From the NCBI GenBank assembly GCA_965222995.1, contig OZ244977.1, positions 1,984,001 through 2,048,000 of the forward strand: a stretch of 64,000 nt of DNA, given 5' to 3'. Below, piece by piece: positions 1 through 8,049 of this stretch. The position numbers and the translations under genes are program-made. Below the pieces are notes generated by a model. It searched no databases, was not told the origin of the DNA, and saw only the letters and a program-made list of their open reading frames with translations. The stretch's first letter is position 1. Every line of letters starts with the position of its first letter. The DNA comes from SB11 sp965222995. Its GTDB lineage: Bacteria; Bacteroidota; Bacteroidia; UBA8524.

Positions 1-20
1 AATAATTGCTGCAGGAGCAG

Positions 21-305
21 CTAATGATCATCGTCATCCAATTCAACTTCGGTTCCTTCATAGAACTTGGCTATTTTCTCTCCGGTAGCCTTATCGTAGA
101 TTTCTGCAGCTCCGCATTGGCTTCCCCATTTGGATAATCTGCTTCTGTGTCTGGCCATGCCGATACTCCTGTCTCTAAAGGAGTACTTATGCTTCCAATC
201 CAGACTATACCATGTGCGTACATTTCCATCTTTAAACCATGTAATCAGTTTGGTAAATGAATCCCTGCCTAGTTTCCATCCTCCCTTCGGTGCTTTCTCC
301 TTCAT
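21..305 (-). CDS. Hypothetical protein, 94 aa
   Basis: I do not recognise a family. The protein is rich in Trp, Arg and Lys in its middle and ends in an acidic, His-terminated tail (EVELDDDDH). There is no signal peptide or membrane segment. Its start codon overlaps the stop of the next gene upstream (302-790) by four bases, so the two are probably translationally coupled as the last genes of the leftward operon that begins at 3436. The function is unknown. Coding status rests on the overlap and a clean frame. Confidence 0.6.
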   Translation of the reverse strand: MKEKAPKGGWKLGRDSFTKLITWFKDGNVRTWYSLDWKHKYSFRDRSIGMARHRSRLSKWGSQCGAAEIYDKATGEKIAKFYEGTEVELDDDDH

Positions 306-790
306 GCTTTGAAATACTTTATGAGTTCTTTTAATGGAATATTCTCTACATATTCAGCACGGTTATAAGCCACTGCAATCACCTTTTCATTTGGCTTTGA
401 AATGCGAATATTTAAACCTGGTAACGGGATACATTTATCCTCTGAAAACTCTGTGAGATAAGCTGTTACACTCTTTGTGATTTTGTTTTCTAAATCGAAG
501 ACTTTTGTAGTTCCTTCGCCCATGAAAAAGTTCACCAACTCCAGCATAGAGGCACTTCGGATATGGCCATCGAGATAGAAGATGTTCGCTTCGAGCTGTT
601 CTGCAGGTTTGGCAATTCGGATGTTAATATTGCTTAATGGTATTCTTTCAGTATCCGATAGGGTTCCCAAGTACCTGGAAACATTTTCGGACACCTTCTT
701 TTCGTAACCAAATACGTCTATGGTTACACCATCCATGTAATCTTTAATTTTGGCTTTAAGCCCCGTTTTTTTCTTGTTTTTCTTTATCAT
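302..790 (-). CDS. Hypothetical protein with two internal repeats, 162 aa
   Basis: After a Lys-rich N-terminus (residues 1-15) the protein consists of two related halves, about residues 27-90 and 98-160. Each has a core of the form IPLxxxNIRIxKP (IPLSNINIRIAKP and IPLPGLNIRISKP) followed by a strand and a terminal Leu-rich helix. This is an internal duplication. No known domain is recognised, and no signal peptide or membrane segment is present. It lies 9 bases downstream of the HTH protein at 800-2125 and overlaps the following gene, consistent with one leftward operon. Confidence 0.65.
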   Translation of the reverse strand: MIKKNKKKTGLKAKIKDYMDGVTIDVFGYEKKVSENVSRYLGTLSDTERIPLSNINIRIAKPAEQLEANIFYLDGHIRSASMLELVNFFMGEGTTKVFDLENKITKSVTAYLTEFSEDKCIPLPGLNIRISKPNEKVIAVAYNRAEYVENIPLKELIKYFKA

Positions 791-799
791 TTTGACGGA

Positions 800-2125
800 T
801 TAATTCGAGTAATAAGTTTGGTTAATACTTGGGTTGAGAACGGCTGCGTGGAATTGCTCAACCAGTACAGGATCTCCCAGTTTTCCAATGCGCTGTTCGC
901 ATTCCCTGAATAGGGCTAGAGCTGGTTTTTGCTTGTGTGGTTCCTTCTTTTCGTTGTTCAGGAACTTCTTGATTTGTCTGTTCAAAACCATATTGACATG
1001 CACCTCATGTCGTCTTTTCATGTGCTTGTTGTACCACTGTTTTGTGCCGGCAAAGCCATTTTGGTTTTCAGGATTGAAGTATTGATAAGGGAGTTGAACG
1101 AACCTGCGTTGAGGGTCTTTTTCTATGTATTTTCGGGCTAATCCGATACGCTCAACATAGATTTGATGAACCGTTGAGAGTTGGTGAGTGCTAACCGGTT
1201 CGTACCATTTCAACAGGAGTTTTTTGGCTATTTCTTCCTGCCTGTCTGTTAAAAATACGTCTCGATACAGGACATTTTTTGCCAATGTCCAGAGCATCGA
1301 GACGTAAAAATTAAGGGAAGTGCCACGAGCCTCGGCCTCCGCCTGGGCTTTCAAGTCCAACTTTTTGGCCTCGGCTCGCTTTTTCGGCACTTTTTCCCCT
1401 GCACCTTCGACAATTTTCGACACTTTTTCCCCTGTGTTTCCAGTTAAAGGTTTTCCAGTATCGTTGCCATTAAAGTCATTTAAGCCGTTCCGCACCGCTG
1501 CGGAACACCTTTTTGAGTTTCCAGTATTGTTGCTAGTAATGTTTCCAGAATCGTAGCCTGTAGTATCCTGTTGTTGACAGGATGCTGACTTATCCACGTC
1601 TATTAATAAATTATTTTTATAGTATCTATTGTTACTAGAGTCTGTATCTGGACATTTTGTCCTCATATTTCTTGTATCTACTTGATTTTCAGTAGTGTTT
1701 GAAAACAAAGGGTTGAGCCTTAATTCGAGCAAAATTTTGGCTTCTTCAACAGTTAACCGTTCAGTTGCTAACAGGATTTTGGGGTTTATCAACAGCTCAA
1801 ATCCACTGTTGCTTCCCCTGAATAATTTGTTGGTGATGATACCAGCATCAATCAATCGAATAATGTGCCTTCGGATAGTTCGGGAGCTGGATTTGGTAAG
1901 GGTGGCCAGTTGAGGGTTGTTGGTTCGTAATGCCGGTAGTTTCTCAATATCAATGTTCTTGTCAACGTTCGCCTTTATCAGAAAACGACCATAGACTTTG
2001 ATAATGGCCTGGGCGGTATGAATCATACTTGCCTTAATGGTTTGTGATTTGTCAACCACTTCGTTGTATTGCTCGATATAAGAATCGAGTGCTTTGAATG
2101 CCATTGAATAATTGATTACTATCAT
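800..2125 (-). CDS. Winged-helix, replication-initiator-like protein of a mobile element, 441 aa
   Basis: Residues about 60-120 form a winged-helix DNA-binding region: PQLATLTKSSSRTIRRHI is the recognition part, followed by LIDAGIITNKLFRG. A low-complexity linker rich in Asn, Thr and Ser follows (about 150-250), then a basic C-terminal helical domain (about 265-441). This architecture of N-terminal helix-turn-helix, polar linker and basic C-domain is common in element-encoded regulators or replication initiators of Bacteroidota, and replication is an inference. Translation could start at the first Met or at Met8. It is the longest gene of the leftward operon at 21-3436. Confidence 0.75.
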   Translation of the reverse strand: MIVINYSMAFKALDSYIEQYNEVVDKSQTIKASMIHTAQAIIKVYGRFLIKANVDKNIDIEKLPALRTNNPQLATLTKSSSRTIRRHIIRLIDAGIITNKLFRGSNSGFELLINPKILLATERLTVEEAKILLELRLNPLFSNTTENQVDTRNMRTKCPDTDSSNNRYYKNNLLIDVDKSASCQQQDTTGYDSGNITSNNTGNSKRCSAAVRNGLNDFNGNDTGKPLTGNTGEKVSKIVEGAGEKVPKKRAEAKKLDLKAQAEAEARGTSLNFYVSMLWTLAKNVLYRDVFLTDRQEEIAKKLLLKWYEPVSTHQLSTVHQIYVERIGLARKYIEKDPQRRFVQLPYQYFNPENQNGFAGTKQWYNKHMKRRHEVHVNMVLNRQIKKFLNNEKKEPHKQKPALALFRECEQRIGKLGDPVLVEQFHAAVLNPSINQTYYSN

Positions 2126-2196
2126 CCTTTTCTGTTATGTTTTATCGCCAAATCCATAGAGCTAGTCCATAATGTGAGTAGATCCGATTGACGTTG

Positions 2197-2436
2197 TTAT
2201 CGTTTTTCAAACAAGCTTTTGGCATAACCGTTAAGCTGTTCTTGCGCCATCAACTTGGCATAAGCAAGTCCTCTGACTATTAGTTTTCTGATACCGTCCA
2301 AATTGGTCTTTATCAGAATTTTGTCTTCTTCAAGTTCTTCCAGAACAAAGCGCACATGGGAGTTGCCTTTTAATTCTCCTATCCATAGTCTCTCTTTGTC
2401 TCCGATGTATTTCCATTGCAAAGACTTGGGCTTCAT
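2197..2436 (-). CDS. Hypothetical protein, 79 aa
   Basis: A small soluble protein with no recognised domain. It has alternating charged and hydrophobic residues typical of a compact alpha/beta fold. Its start overlaps the stop of the 71-residue gene upstream by four bases (ATGA-type coupling). A gap of about 70 bases separates it from the replication-initiator-like gene. The function is unknown. Confidence 0.55.
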   Translation of the reverse strand: MKPKSLQWKYIGDKERLWIGELKGNSHVRFVLEELEEDKILIKTNLDGIRKLIVRGLAYAKLMAQEQLNGYAKSLFEKR

Positions 2437-2648
2437 GGGCGTTTGGGTTTTAGGCGGTTAACTCTCCATCGCCAGTAGTAGCGTGTATGGGCTACGCTGA
2501 CAATATTCTTCGTATAATCAGTGGATTTCTCAATGTCCTTCCATGCCTCCTGTGAGCTGGCAAATAACTTCTTTGACCTTCTTAGCCATGTGTATGTATT
2601 TCTAGCCATTCGATAGAGGATTAGAAGTGTGAGAAGGGAATATTCCAA
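2433..2648 (-). CDS. Small basic protein, 71 aa
   Basis: The N-terminus MEYSLLTLLILYRMARNTY is hydrophobic enough for one membrane anchor, followed by a very basic tail (WRWRVNRLKPKRP). It overlaps the upstream gene (2602-2952) by 47 bases and the downstream gene by four, so the true start may be one of the internal Met codons, such as Met14. A short membrane-tethered basic protein would fit an element accessory role, but this is a guess. Confidence 0.45.
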   Translation of the reverse strand: MEYSLLTLLILYRMARNTYTWLRRSKKLFASSQEAWKDIEKSTDYTKNIVSVAHTRYYWRWRVNRLKPKRP

Positions 2649-2952
2649 ACCTTTTTAAGTCAAGCTCTGTGGCTTGTCTTAATAGGCGTACTTTTTGCAT
2701 CCAGACAATTCCTGGTCGCTCTGCAGATGGCTCGATTGAAAGCTCTGCCACATAAACAAGATTGCCTTCCTGATAGAACTGCAGTGGGTCACTTACTAGC
2801 CATGTTCCGAGTTGGTTGTCGAACTCCATCCAGTCTCCCTTTTGCTCTCCTTTCGGAAGCGACCACTTTTCCTGTGATCCGTCAATGGTTTTTCCTGTTC
2901 CGGAAAGAACCTTAAACCAGACTTGTGAACGGTTTTCGACTAATTGCATCAT
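2602..2952 (-). CDS. Hypothetical protein, 116 aa
   Basis: A soluble protein rich in Trp and Gln with beta-strand-like segments (WFKVLSGTGKTIDGS, LVYVAELSIEPSAERPG). No family is recognised. It overlaps the stop of the upstream 75-residue gene by four bases (ATGA), indicating translational coupling inside the leftward operon. Confidence 0.6.
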   Translation of the reverse strand: MMQLVENRSQVWFKVLSGTGKTIDGSQEKWSLPKGEQKGDWMEFDNQLGTWLVSDPLQFYQEGNLVYVAELSIEPSAERPGIVWMQKVRLLRQATELDLKRFGIFPSHTSNPLSNG

Positions 2953-3176
2953 AACTCTTGAAGTTTCGATTCGAGAAATTTTGCCTTGTTGAATTTCCCG
3001 TTGTTGAATATTTTTTGAAGGGAATATTCCACCTGAATCAATTGCTTATCCAGGTCTTTTTTACCCTTTGTATTCTGCTCCGCTTTGGAGATAAGACCTT
3101 CCAATTTTTCAACTAGTGCGTTGTATTCCTCGTCTTGTTCGATAGATATTACACCCATTTCAAATTGTTTAGTCAT
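2949..3176 (-). CDS. Small coiled-coil protein, 75 aa
   Basis: The sequence is almost entirely charged helix (about residues 15-75, with heptad-like spacing in LVEKLEGLISKAEQNTK) and predicts a coiled coil. Its start codon touches the stop of the HTH gene at 3176-3436. No catalytic motif is present. It may pair with a neighbouring operon product, but nothing in the sequence shows this. Confidence 0.6.
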   Translation of the reverse strand: MTKQFEMGVISIEQDEEYNALVEKLEGLISKAEQNTKGKKDLDKQLIQVEYSLQKIFNNGKFNKAKFLESKLQEL

Positions 3177-3436
3177 TACAACCCTAAAGTCTTTTGTTCT
3201 CCTTCACCCACCAGCTTTTGAATCTTCCTTTTTCTGGATTCATTTCTGGTCTTGATTTCTTGTATCACTTCCAAACAGGCATCGTAAATGGCTTCTGCGT
3301 TGTATCTCCTGATTTTCTGGAAGTTGAAAAACCTGCTAATAGTAGCAGAGGAAAGCCCCGTTTTCTCTGCTACCGGTTTGTAGTAGTTAGAGGGGAGCTG
3401 GCTTTTGAGAGCCTCGATCTCTGATTTTTCAAACAT
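3176..3436 (-). CDS. Small helix-turn-helix regulator, 86 aa
   Basis: Residues about 17-45 (YKPVAEKTGLSSATISRFF) match a lambda-repressor-type helix-turn-helix, followed by a basic helix. It is the first gene of the leftward operon that runs to position 21 and reads out of the operator-rich region at 3437-3819. It may therefore regulate its own promoter and the divergent HTH gene at 3820. The fold assignment is from sequence pattern and the target is inferred. Confidence 0.7.
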   Translation of the reverse strand: MFEKSEIEALKSQLPSNYYKPVAEKTGLSSATISRFFNFQKIRRYNAEAIYDACLEVIQEIKTRNESRKRKIQKLVGEGEQKTLGL

Positions 3437-3819
3437 TTTCTTTCAGTTTTAATTCTTTTTAATGCAAACCGCATTCTGATATTTGACATTTCGCCAACAA
3501 TATTAAAGAATAAATTTGACAATACGTCAAATATGAAACAACTTTTTTACATCCTAACTCCTGTTTTACACTTGATTACATGGGTTTTTGCTGTTTTATC
3601 ACTCATTTGGCATTGACAAAACACAAAACACCTAAAAGACTGTATTTCAGACATGTTTGGTTGTATTGAAACGTCAAACGCTCGACAGTTCGTTTCAGTT
3701 TTTTGACAGTTTGTTATCAGTTTTCGAGATATTTTCCTATGTTTGTCAAATGAAAAATGTCATTATGTCAAGTGTATAATTAATATTTTGACATATCAGC
3801 ACAAAAAAACTCGCTAGAA
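3437..3819. promoter_or_regulatory. Divergent promoter region with repeated TTTGAC/GTCAAA half-sites
   Basis: This 383-base gap separates two divergent regulator genes and holds no ORF. It carries a perfect palindrome TTTGAC-AATAC-GTCAAA near 3514-3530. Related half-sites recur: TTTGACA near 3482, CGTCAAACG near 3673, TTTTGACAG near 3702, TTTGTCAAAT near 3741, ATGTCAAG near 3766 and TTTTGACAT near 3787. A second inverted repeat, TGAAACG...CGTTTCA, lies near 3668-3698. The arrangement looks like multi-site operator DNA for one or both flanking HTH proteins. Some half-sites could also act as -33 boxes. Confidence 0.5.
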
Positions 3820-4437
3820 ATGGGAGATAATCGGTCTAAAAAAGGGAAGTCAAAGGAACAGGAGGTTGTGCTTTCTCCACCTGCAGCTAGATTTAATGAA
3901 TCCATTGATACATTAATCAAGCTTGGCATGGTGAAGGATCAGACAGCCTTTTCCAAAATGATTAGTATTGACGATACCACAATATCCAGGGTAAGGTCTG
4001 GCCAAAGGCAACTTAGGCTTGAACACCTTGAAAACGCATGTAGGATATTTAATCTAAACGCAAACCATTTTATTCTAAGTGAACCTAACCTCTTTACAAA
4101 CGAAGCGAAAAAGACCGATGCGCCTACGTTTAATACAAGTGGAAGTGGTAATACTGTGGTGAATGGAAATAATTATGGCGAGATAAATACAGAATATGAG
4201 CAGATTGCAGAAAACATCTACAATCAACATGCACCTCCCGAACTTGAAAATGACCTGCGCACCCTTGTTGATTTAACAAAGGGTATAAAAAAAATGAATG
4301 ACGATTATGAAATTGAAAATGGCAATTTGAAGCAAAAACTGGAAGAAAAGGAGATAGAGCTTAAAGAAACGAAGAAAGAGTTGGGTTCTGTAAAGGATGA
4401 ACTTTTGGATTTTTATCGTGGGAAAAACAGTAAATAG
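3820..4437 (+). CDS. HTH regulator with C-terminal coiled coil, 205 aa
   Basis: Residues about 24-75 form an XRE-type helix-turn-helix (DQTAFSKMISIDDTTISRVRSGQRQ), followed by a Thr/Asn-rich linker. A highly charged coiled coil covers about 130-198 and would mediate oligomerisation. No signal peptide or membrane segment is seen. It is transcribed divergently from the 3436-21 operon, and it is a likely user of the repeated half-sites upstream. A ligand domain is not evident. Confidence 0.75.
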   Translation: MGDNRSKKGKSKEQEVVLSPPAARFNESIDTLIKLGMVKDQTAFSKMISIDDTTISRVRSGQRQLRLEHLENACRIFNLNANHFILSEPNLFTNEAKKTDAPTFNTSGSGNTVVNGNNYGEINTEYEQIAENIYNQHAPPELENDLRTLVDLTKGIKKMNDDYEIENGNLKQKLEEKEIELKETKKELGSVKDELLDFYRGKNSK

Positions 4438-4609
4438 TAAAAATCAGCTTCCAAATTTCCTTATGAAACTTATAAAAATCAGTATAAATCGTGGTTTTAC
4501 CTAAGTGTAAATACCTAATGAAAGATATTTTTTGTCATTAAAACAGGTGATTTTACCTGTCAATTTGGAGAAAAATACTTGCAGTTTGATAGTAAAAGAA
4601 TAATACACC

Positions 4610-4891
4610 ATGAAAATTTCTGCAGGAACCTTAAATGAAAAGTCCGTTATCAGCCATCAATTCGCCAAAGCTGTAAGAACATTGATTAAGGACAAAAAAG
4701 CAGCAGATGTTAAGGCTCTCTGTGAAAAATATGGCTACCAAAAAGGGTTAATCCGCAATGTTGAAACAGGGATGCAGGAAGCTCCTAAAGATTTTCTCTA
4801 TGGTATTGTTATCGACTTCAACCTGAATCCAGGATACTTCTTTCCAAATAAAGGAGAAGAACCAGAACTCTATATCGACTGTCAGGATTAG
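4610..4891 (+). CDS. Small XRE-like protein, 93 aa
   Basis: The layout of two short helices (VKALCEKYGYQKGLIRNVETGMQEAP) followed by a region ending NPGYFFPNKGEEP resembles truncated phage-type helix-turn-helix regulators, whose C-terminal part often reads NPxYxF. The assignment is tentative. It stands alone 172 bases downstream of the coiled-coil HTH gene and converges on the STAS-like gene at 4905. Confidence 0.55.
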   Translation: MKISAGTLNEKSVISHQFAKAVRTLIKDKKAADVKALCEKYGYQKGLIRNVETGMQEAPKDFLYGIVIDFNLNPGYFFPNKGEEPELYIDCQD

Positions 4892-4904
4892 ACAGAAAGC
4901 AAGG

Positions 4905-5315
4905 TTAACAATTAAGCTCCATTGCCATCTGCTTTAACCATGCAATAGCTTTTGCCTTTTCCTTAACTGTAAATGCTTTACAAGGAATTGGGAGTTTAAA
5001 CTGTTTCCAGATATTATAGGTCATTGCGTTTAGTTCATTGGAAATCAAGTAAGCACCAGCATTAATTTTTCGTTGTACTACGGATGGTTGAGAAAGGTAA
5101 TTCATGGCTTCTTCATCAACGGTAATTAAATTTCGCATGTCAAACAGGATTGGTACGGATCTATTCAATCTCTCCATGACTTTTCGTCTTTCTTTTACCA
5201 TTTCTTTCGCACTTTCAATATTGATAACATGAACATTATAGGCCACCAATCCAATTCCGTTCGCATAGCTAAAATCTATATACTCACCTGAATAATTTAT
5301 TGGTTCACTATTCAT
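4905..5315 (-). CDS. STAS/SpoIIAA-like protein (DUF7793 type), 136 aa
   Basis: The protein has the length and pattern of the small SpoIIAA/STAS-like proteins of Bacteroidota: a strand-helix start, a central RSVPILFDMRNLITVDEEA segment that matches the nucleotide-binding strand-turn region, and a C-terminal helix (KEKAKAIAWLKQM). These are usually regulatory or signalling proteins with no catalysis of their own. It overlaps the upstream MFS gene by eight bases, so it is probably the last gene of the metal-efflux cluster. Confidence 0.65.
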   Translation of the reverse strand: MNSEPINYSGEYIDFSYANGIGLVAYNVHVINIESAKEMVKERRKVMERLNRSVPILFDMRNLITVDEEAMNYLSQPSVVQRKINAGAYLISNELNAMTYNIWKQFKLPIPCKAFTVKEKAKAIAWLKQMAMELNC

Positions 5316-6546
5316 CCGTTGGTGTATTATTGATTTGATAAACCTGGAAGCGAATGAACTTTGGAATCCAAATGGCTAGTAAAAAGAACAGAATACTTAC
5401 AATACCACCAGCCATGAAAAAACTTGCTTCAAACAGGTAATTTGTTAGTCCGGCAATCGGATACCCGATAACCCACCATAGATGTGACCATGCAAAGTGC
5501 GCTCCATATACTTTTCCCTGGTTAGCTTCATTAATGTTGTCTGCAATTAGCGTATCGGTAAGTATATTGGCCATGCTTTGCACCCCTCCAATCAGTATCC
5601 AGGCCACAATGGTCATATTCGGATTGTAACGGTTAGCAAAGAGTAATAACACCCCTCCAAGCAAGCTTCCAATGACAACCCCTCTGTAACGCCTGGTTAC
5701 TTTATTGAAAAATATAGTTGTAATCGCACCGAGTACAGCTCCAACGGCAAGTGCAGACATCACAAATCCATAAGTGCTATCGCTCAATGATAAGGTTTCC
5801 TTGACATGGAATATGCTATTGACGAGTAATTGCGCTCCAACAATGGATACAGGCAATTGAAGCAGAACAGCTCGTTTTAAATATTTGCTACCGAACAAGA
5901 GCTTCGTTCCAAATTTTATGGATAATCCTTTTGTCTTTTGAGAATCATTTTGCTCACGAACCTTTAAACTTTGAGGAACGAGTAAAATGCAGATAATGGA
6001 AACCAGAAATGTAATACCGTCAACCCAAAAAACGTATTTCAGGCTAAGAAAAGCGACTATGATACCGGCTATACCTGGGCCAAATATTCCAAGTAATTGA
6101 TAAGTAGCCGAGGACAAAGAAATTGCTTTTGGATACAATTCTTTGTCCTTCATCACTAAGGGTACAGTAGCCTTGTAGGTAGGCGTAAATATGGAGTGGA
6201 GTATGCTGAAAAGAAATACAAACAAATACAAGTGCCATTCTAAAAAAGCAAATGCAAGCAATGTTATCAATCCCATTCTTAGCAAATGAGTAATGATCAT
6301 TAATTTCTTTCTGTTGAACCTATCTGCTAACACACCGGCATAAGAGGAAACGACCACAAACACCAATACTCTTATGGTAAGTGTAATGGAAAGCACGTTT
6401 GTAGCTTCTTCTCCTGAAATTTTATGTGCAAGCAAAGCAATTCCAGTCCATGAAATAGAATCCCCCAACAGGTTAATGGCCTGTGAGAGATATAACCACC
6501 TAAAAGACTTGTTCTGAAACACCTTAGTGATACCGGCTACCTTCAT
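5308..6546 (-). CDS. MFS transporter (EntS/DHA3-like), 412 aa
   Basis: An inner-membrane drug or siderophore exporter of the major facilitator superfamily. It has about twelve hydrophobic segments and, between helices 2 and 3, the motif GVLADRFNRKK at residues 71-81, typical of the EntS/DHA3 branch. The length of 412 residues is standard. It starts 11 bases after the outer membrane protein gene and overlaps the STAS-like gene. The substrate cannot be read from the sequence. Its place at the end of the metal operon suggests export of a metal-linked compound, but this is inference. Confidence 0.88.
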   Translation of the reverse strand: MKVAGITKVFQNKSFRWLYLSQAINLLGDSISWTGIALLAHKISGEEATNVLSITLTIRVLVFVVVSSYAGVLADRFNRKKLMIITHLLRMGLITLLAFAFLEWHLYLFVFLFSILHSIFTPTYKATVPLVMKDKELYPKAISLSSATYQLLGIFGPGIAGIIVAFLSLKYVFWVDGITFLVSIICILLVPQSLKVREQNDSQKTKGLSIKFGTKLLFGSKYLKRAVLLQLPVSIVGAQLLVNSIFHVKETLSLSDSTYGFVMSALAVGAVLGAITTIFFNKVTRRYRGVVIGSLLGGVLLLFANRYNPNMTIVAWILIGGVQSMANILTDTLIADNINEANQGKVYGAHFAWSHLWWVIGYPIAGLTNYLFEASFFMAGGIVSILFFLLAIWIPKFIRFQVYQINNTPTDE

Positions 6547-6557
6547 ACCAATTGCTG

Positions 6558-7577
6558 TTAATGGTGACTACCTCCTAAACTGTATTGTAATCCAACAACA
6601 GCCATTAACTTATTTTCCATTTGTGTTCCCGTAACGCTTTGGTAGGTCGGTAACTTAACTTCGGCTCCAATTCGCAGGTTCTTAAATGTCCCGGACGAAA
6701 CGTAGAAGTTTGTTCCCAAACCAACATCCAATTGTTTTCTACCGGAGTTAGCCGTATTAAACAAGGGCATCATCATAGGGTTCATGTCAGGATCTTGGCC
6801 ACTGATACCTTGAATATCAAAATAGGTGGCACTTACCGATAAACTCATGAAGTCAGCTACTTTATAAGCTCCCCAGGCAACTGCATTGAGTTTGTTGCCT
6901 AACGTGTAGCCCTCGGAGTTTTCACCCAACCTGAATTGGTAGGTCGATTGCGCTCCCCATGACACTTTATCACTTTGCCCTAAGTAGGTAGCTCCAATAA
7001 ACGGGTCAAATGTTCCGCTACCCAATTGCATTGGATAGGCCAGTTGAGCATTTTCCATCATTGGTGTATTTCCTCTTTGGTCAATGTTTCCAGTCGGAAT
7101 TGAAAAGCCAATATTTCCATGCAAAGACTGTCTGTTCTTGTTCATAATTTTGACCAGTCCTGCTATGGCAACATCACCTAAACCGGAAGAAGATGTTTCA
7201 AACCCCATCCCCATCCTGGTTTTCAAATCCATTGAATTGGATAGGTAATTGGCCATCGCTGCCAATGTGATGCGGTCAGATACAGCGTACATTGCACCAA
7301 GCATGTGCATATCCATTTTCATGGTTTGCGGTGAAGCCATGTACATATTAAAGACAGCATCATTAGACACGGAGTTTGTACCGGAAATAGTGCCTTCCAT
7401 CCACATAGGCATATACCTGTATGAGAACATTAGCTCTCCTTTCTTGTGGTAGTGATCTCCCATTACACTAATTGGTGCGTGACCGTCCGGCCTTGCTGCT
7501 GTCCATTCATTCTCTTGTGCGAAAACATTCACGCACGATATTATTATACTCACAATGAGTAGGTTGATTCTTTTCAT
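6558..7577 (-). CDS. Outer membrane beta-barrel protein of the metal cluster, 339 aa
   Basis: I chose the Met at 7577 rather than 7631 because it begins a clean signal peptide (MKRINLLIVSIIISCVNVFAQ). The mature protein alternates short beta strands and Gly/Asn turns to the C-terminus and is very rich in Met and His near the N-terminus (MYMASPQTMKMDMHMLGAM), as expected for a metal-exposed barrel. Similar transporter-like barrel proteins sit in copper and heavy-metal loci of Bacteroidota. No periplasmic helical hairpin is present, so it is not TolC-like. Substrate unknown. Confidence 0.75.
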   Translation of the reverse strand: MKRINLLIVSIIISCVNVFAQENEWTAARPDGHAPISVMGDHYHKKGELMFSYRYMPMWMEGTISGTNSVSNDAVFNMYMASPQTMKMDMHMLGAMYAVSDRITLAAMANYLSNSMDLKTRMGMGFETSSSGLGDVAIAGLVKIMNKNRQSLHGNIGFSIPTGNIDQRGNTPMMENAQLAYPMQLGSGTFDPFIGATYLGQSDKVSWGAQSTYQFRLGENSEGYTLGNKLNAVAWGAYKVADFMSLSVSATYFDIQGISGQDPDMNPMMMPLFNTANSGRKQLDVGLGTNFYVSSGTFKNLRIGAEVKLPTYQSVTGTQMENKLMAVVGLQYSLGGSHH

Positions 7578-7641
7578 TTTATTGATTGATGTTAATTGAA
7601 TTATTTTTAATGTATTTGCTGCAAGCAGCATCGAGGTTCAA

Positions 7642-8034
7642 TTAACATTGTGGTGGAGGCGTAGGAGGTGAAATGAATATATCTTTTATCCAAAACGGAG
7701 CTTCGCCAAAACGCTCTTTTCTCAAATAACTAAATTGATTTGGATGTTTGGTATCCAGATTGTAGGTAATGAACAAGCGTTTTTCCTTGTCATTTCTGAC
7801 ACCGTTTTTCTTCTTATTCTCACTTTCTTTTGCTGCCTTCTTTATTTGCTTATTCAAATGGCATTTCCCATGACAAGTCGAAGTTTTATCTTCCCTGTTT
7901 TCGCAAAGTTCTTTAGTAATGTATTCGTAATTGACCGAGTATTCAAGGTACGGAAAGAGGTATTGAAATTCCGAAATACAGAATACAATGAGTAAAACTA
8001 CAGTGGTTATATGTTTTGGCGTTGCTTTGAGCAT
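7642..8034 (-). CDS. Cys-containing membrane-anchored protein, 130 aa
   Basis: One N-terminal hydrophobic segment (about residues 10-30) is followed by a periplasmic part with Cys44 and the pair in TCHGKCHL (Cys54, Cys58), a basic Lys-rich stretch, and a C-terminal PPTPPPQC. The CHGKCHL motif could bind metal. Small proteins of this type recur in metal-resistance operons of Bacteroidota but have no assigned function. It lies between the bestrophin and outer membrane protein genes with short gaps on both sides. Confidence 0.65.
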   Translation of the reverse strand: MLKATPKHITTVVLLIVFCISEFQYLFPYLEYSVNYEYITKELCENREDKTSTCHGKCHLNKQIKKAAKESENKKKNGVRNDKEKRLFITYNLDTKHPNQFSYLRKERFGEAPFWIKDIFISPPTPPPQC

Positions 8035-8049
8035 TAAACGTTTTACATG

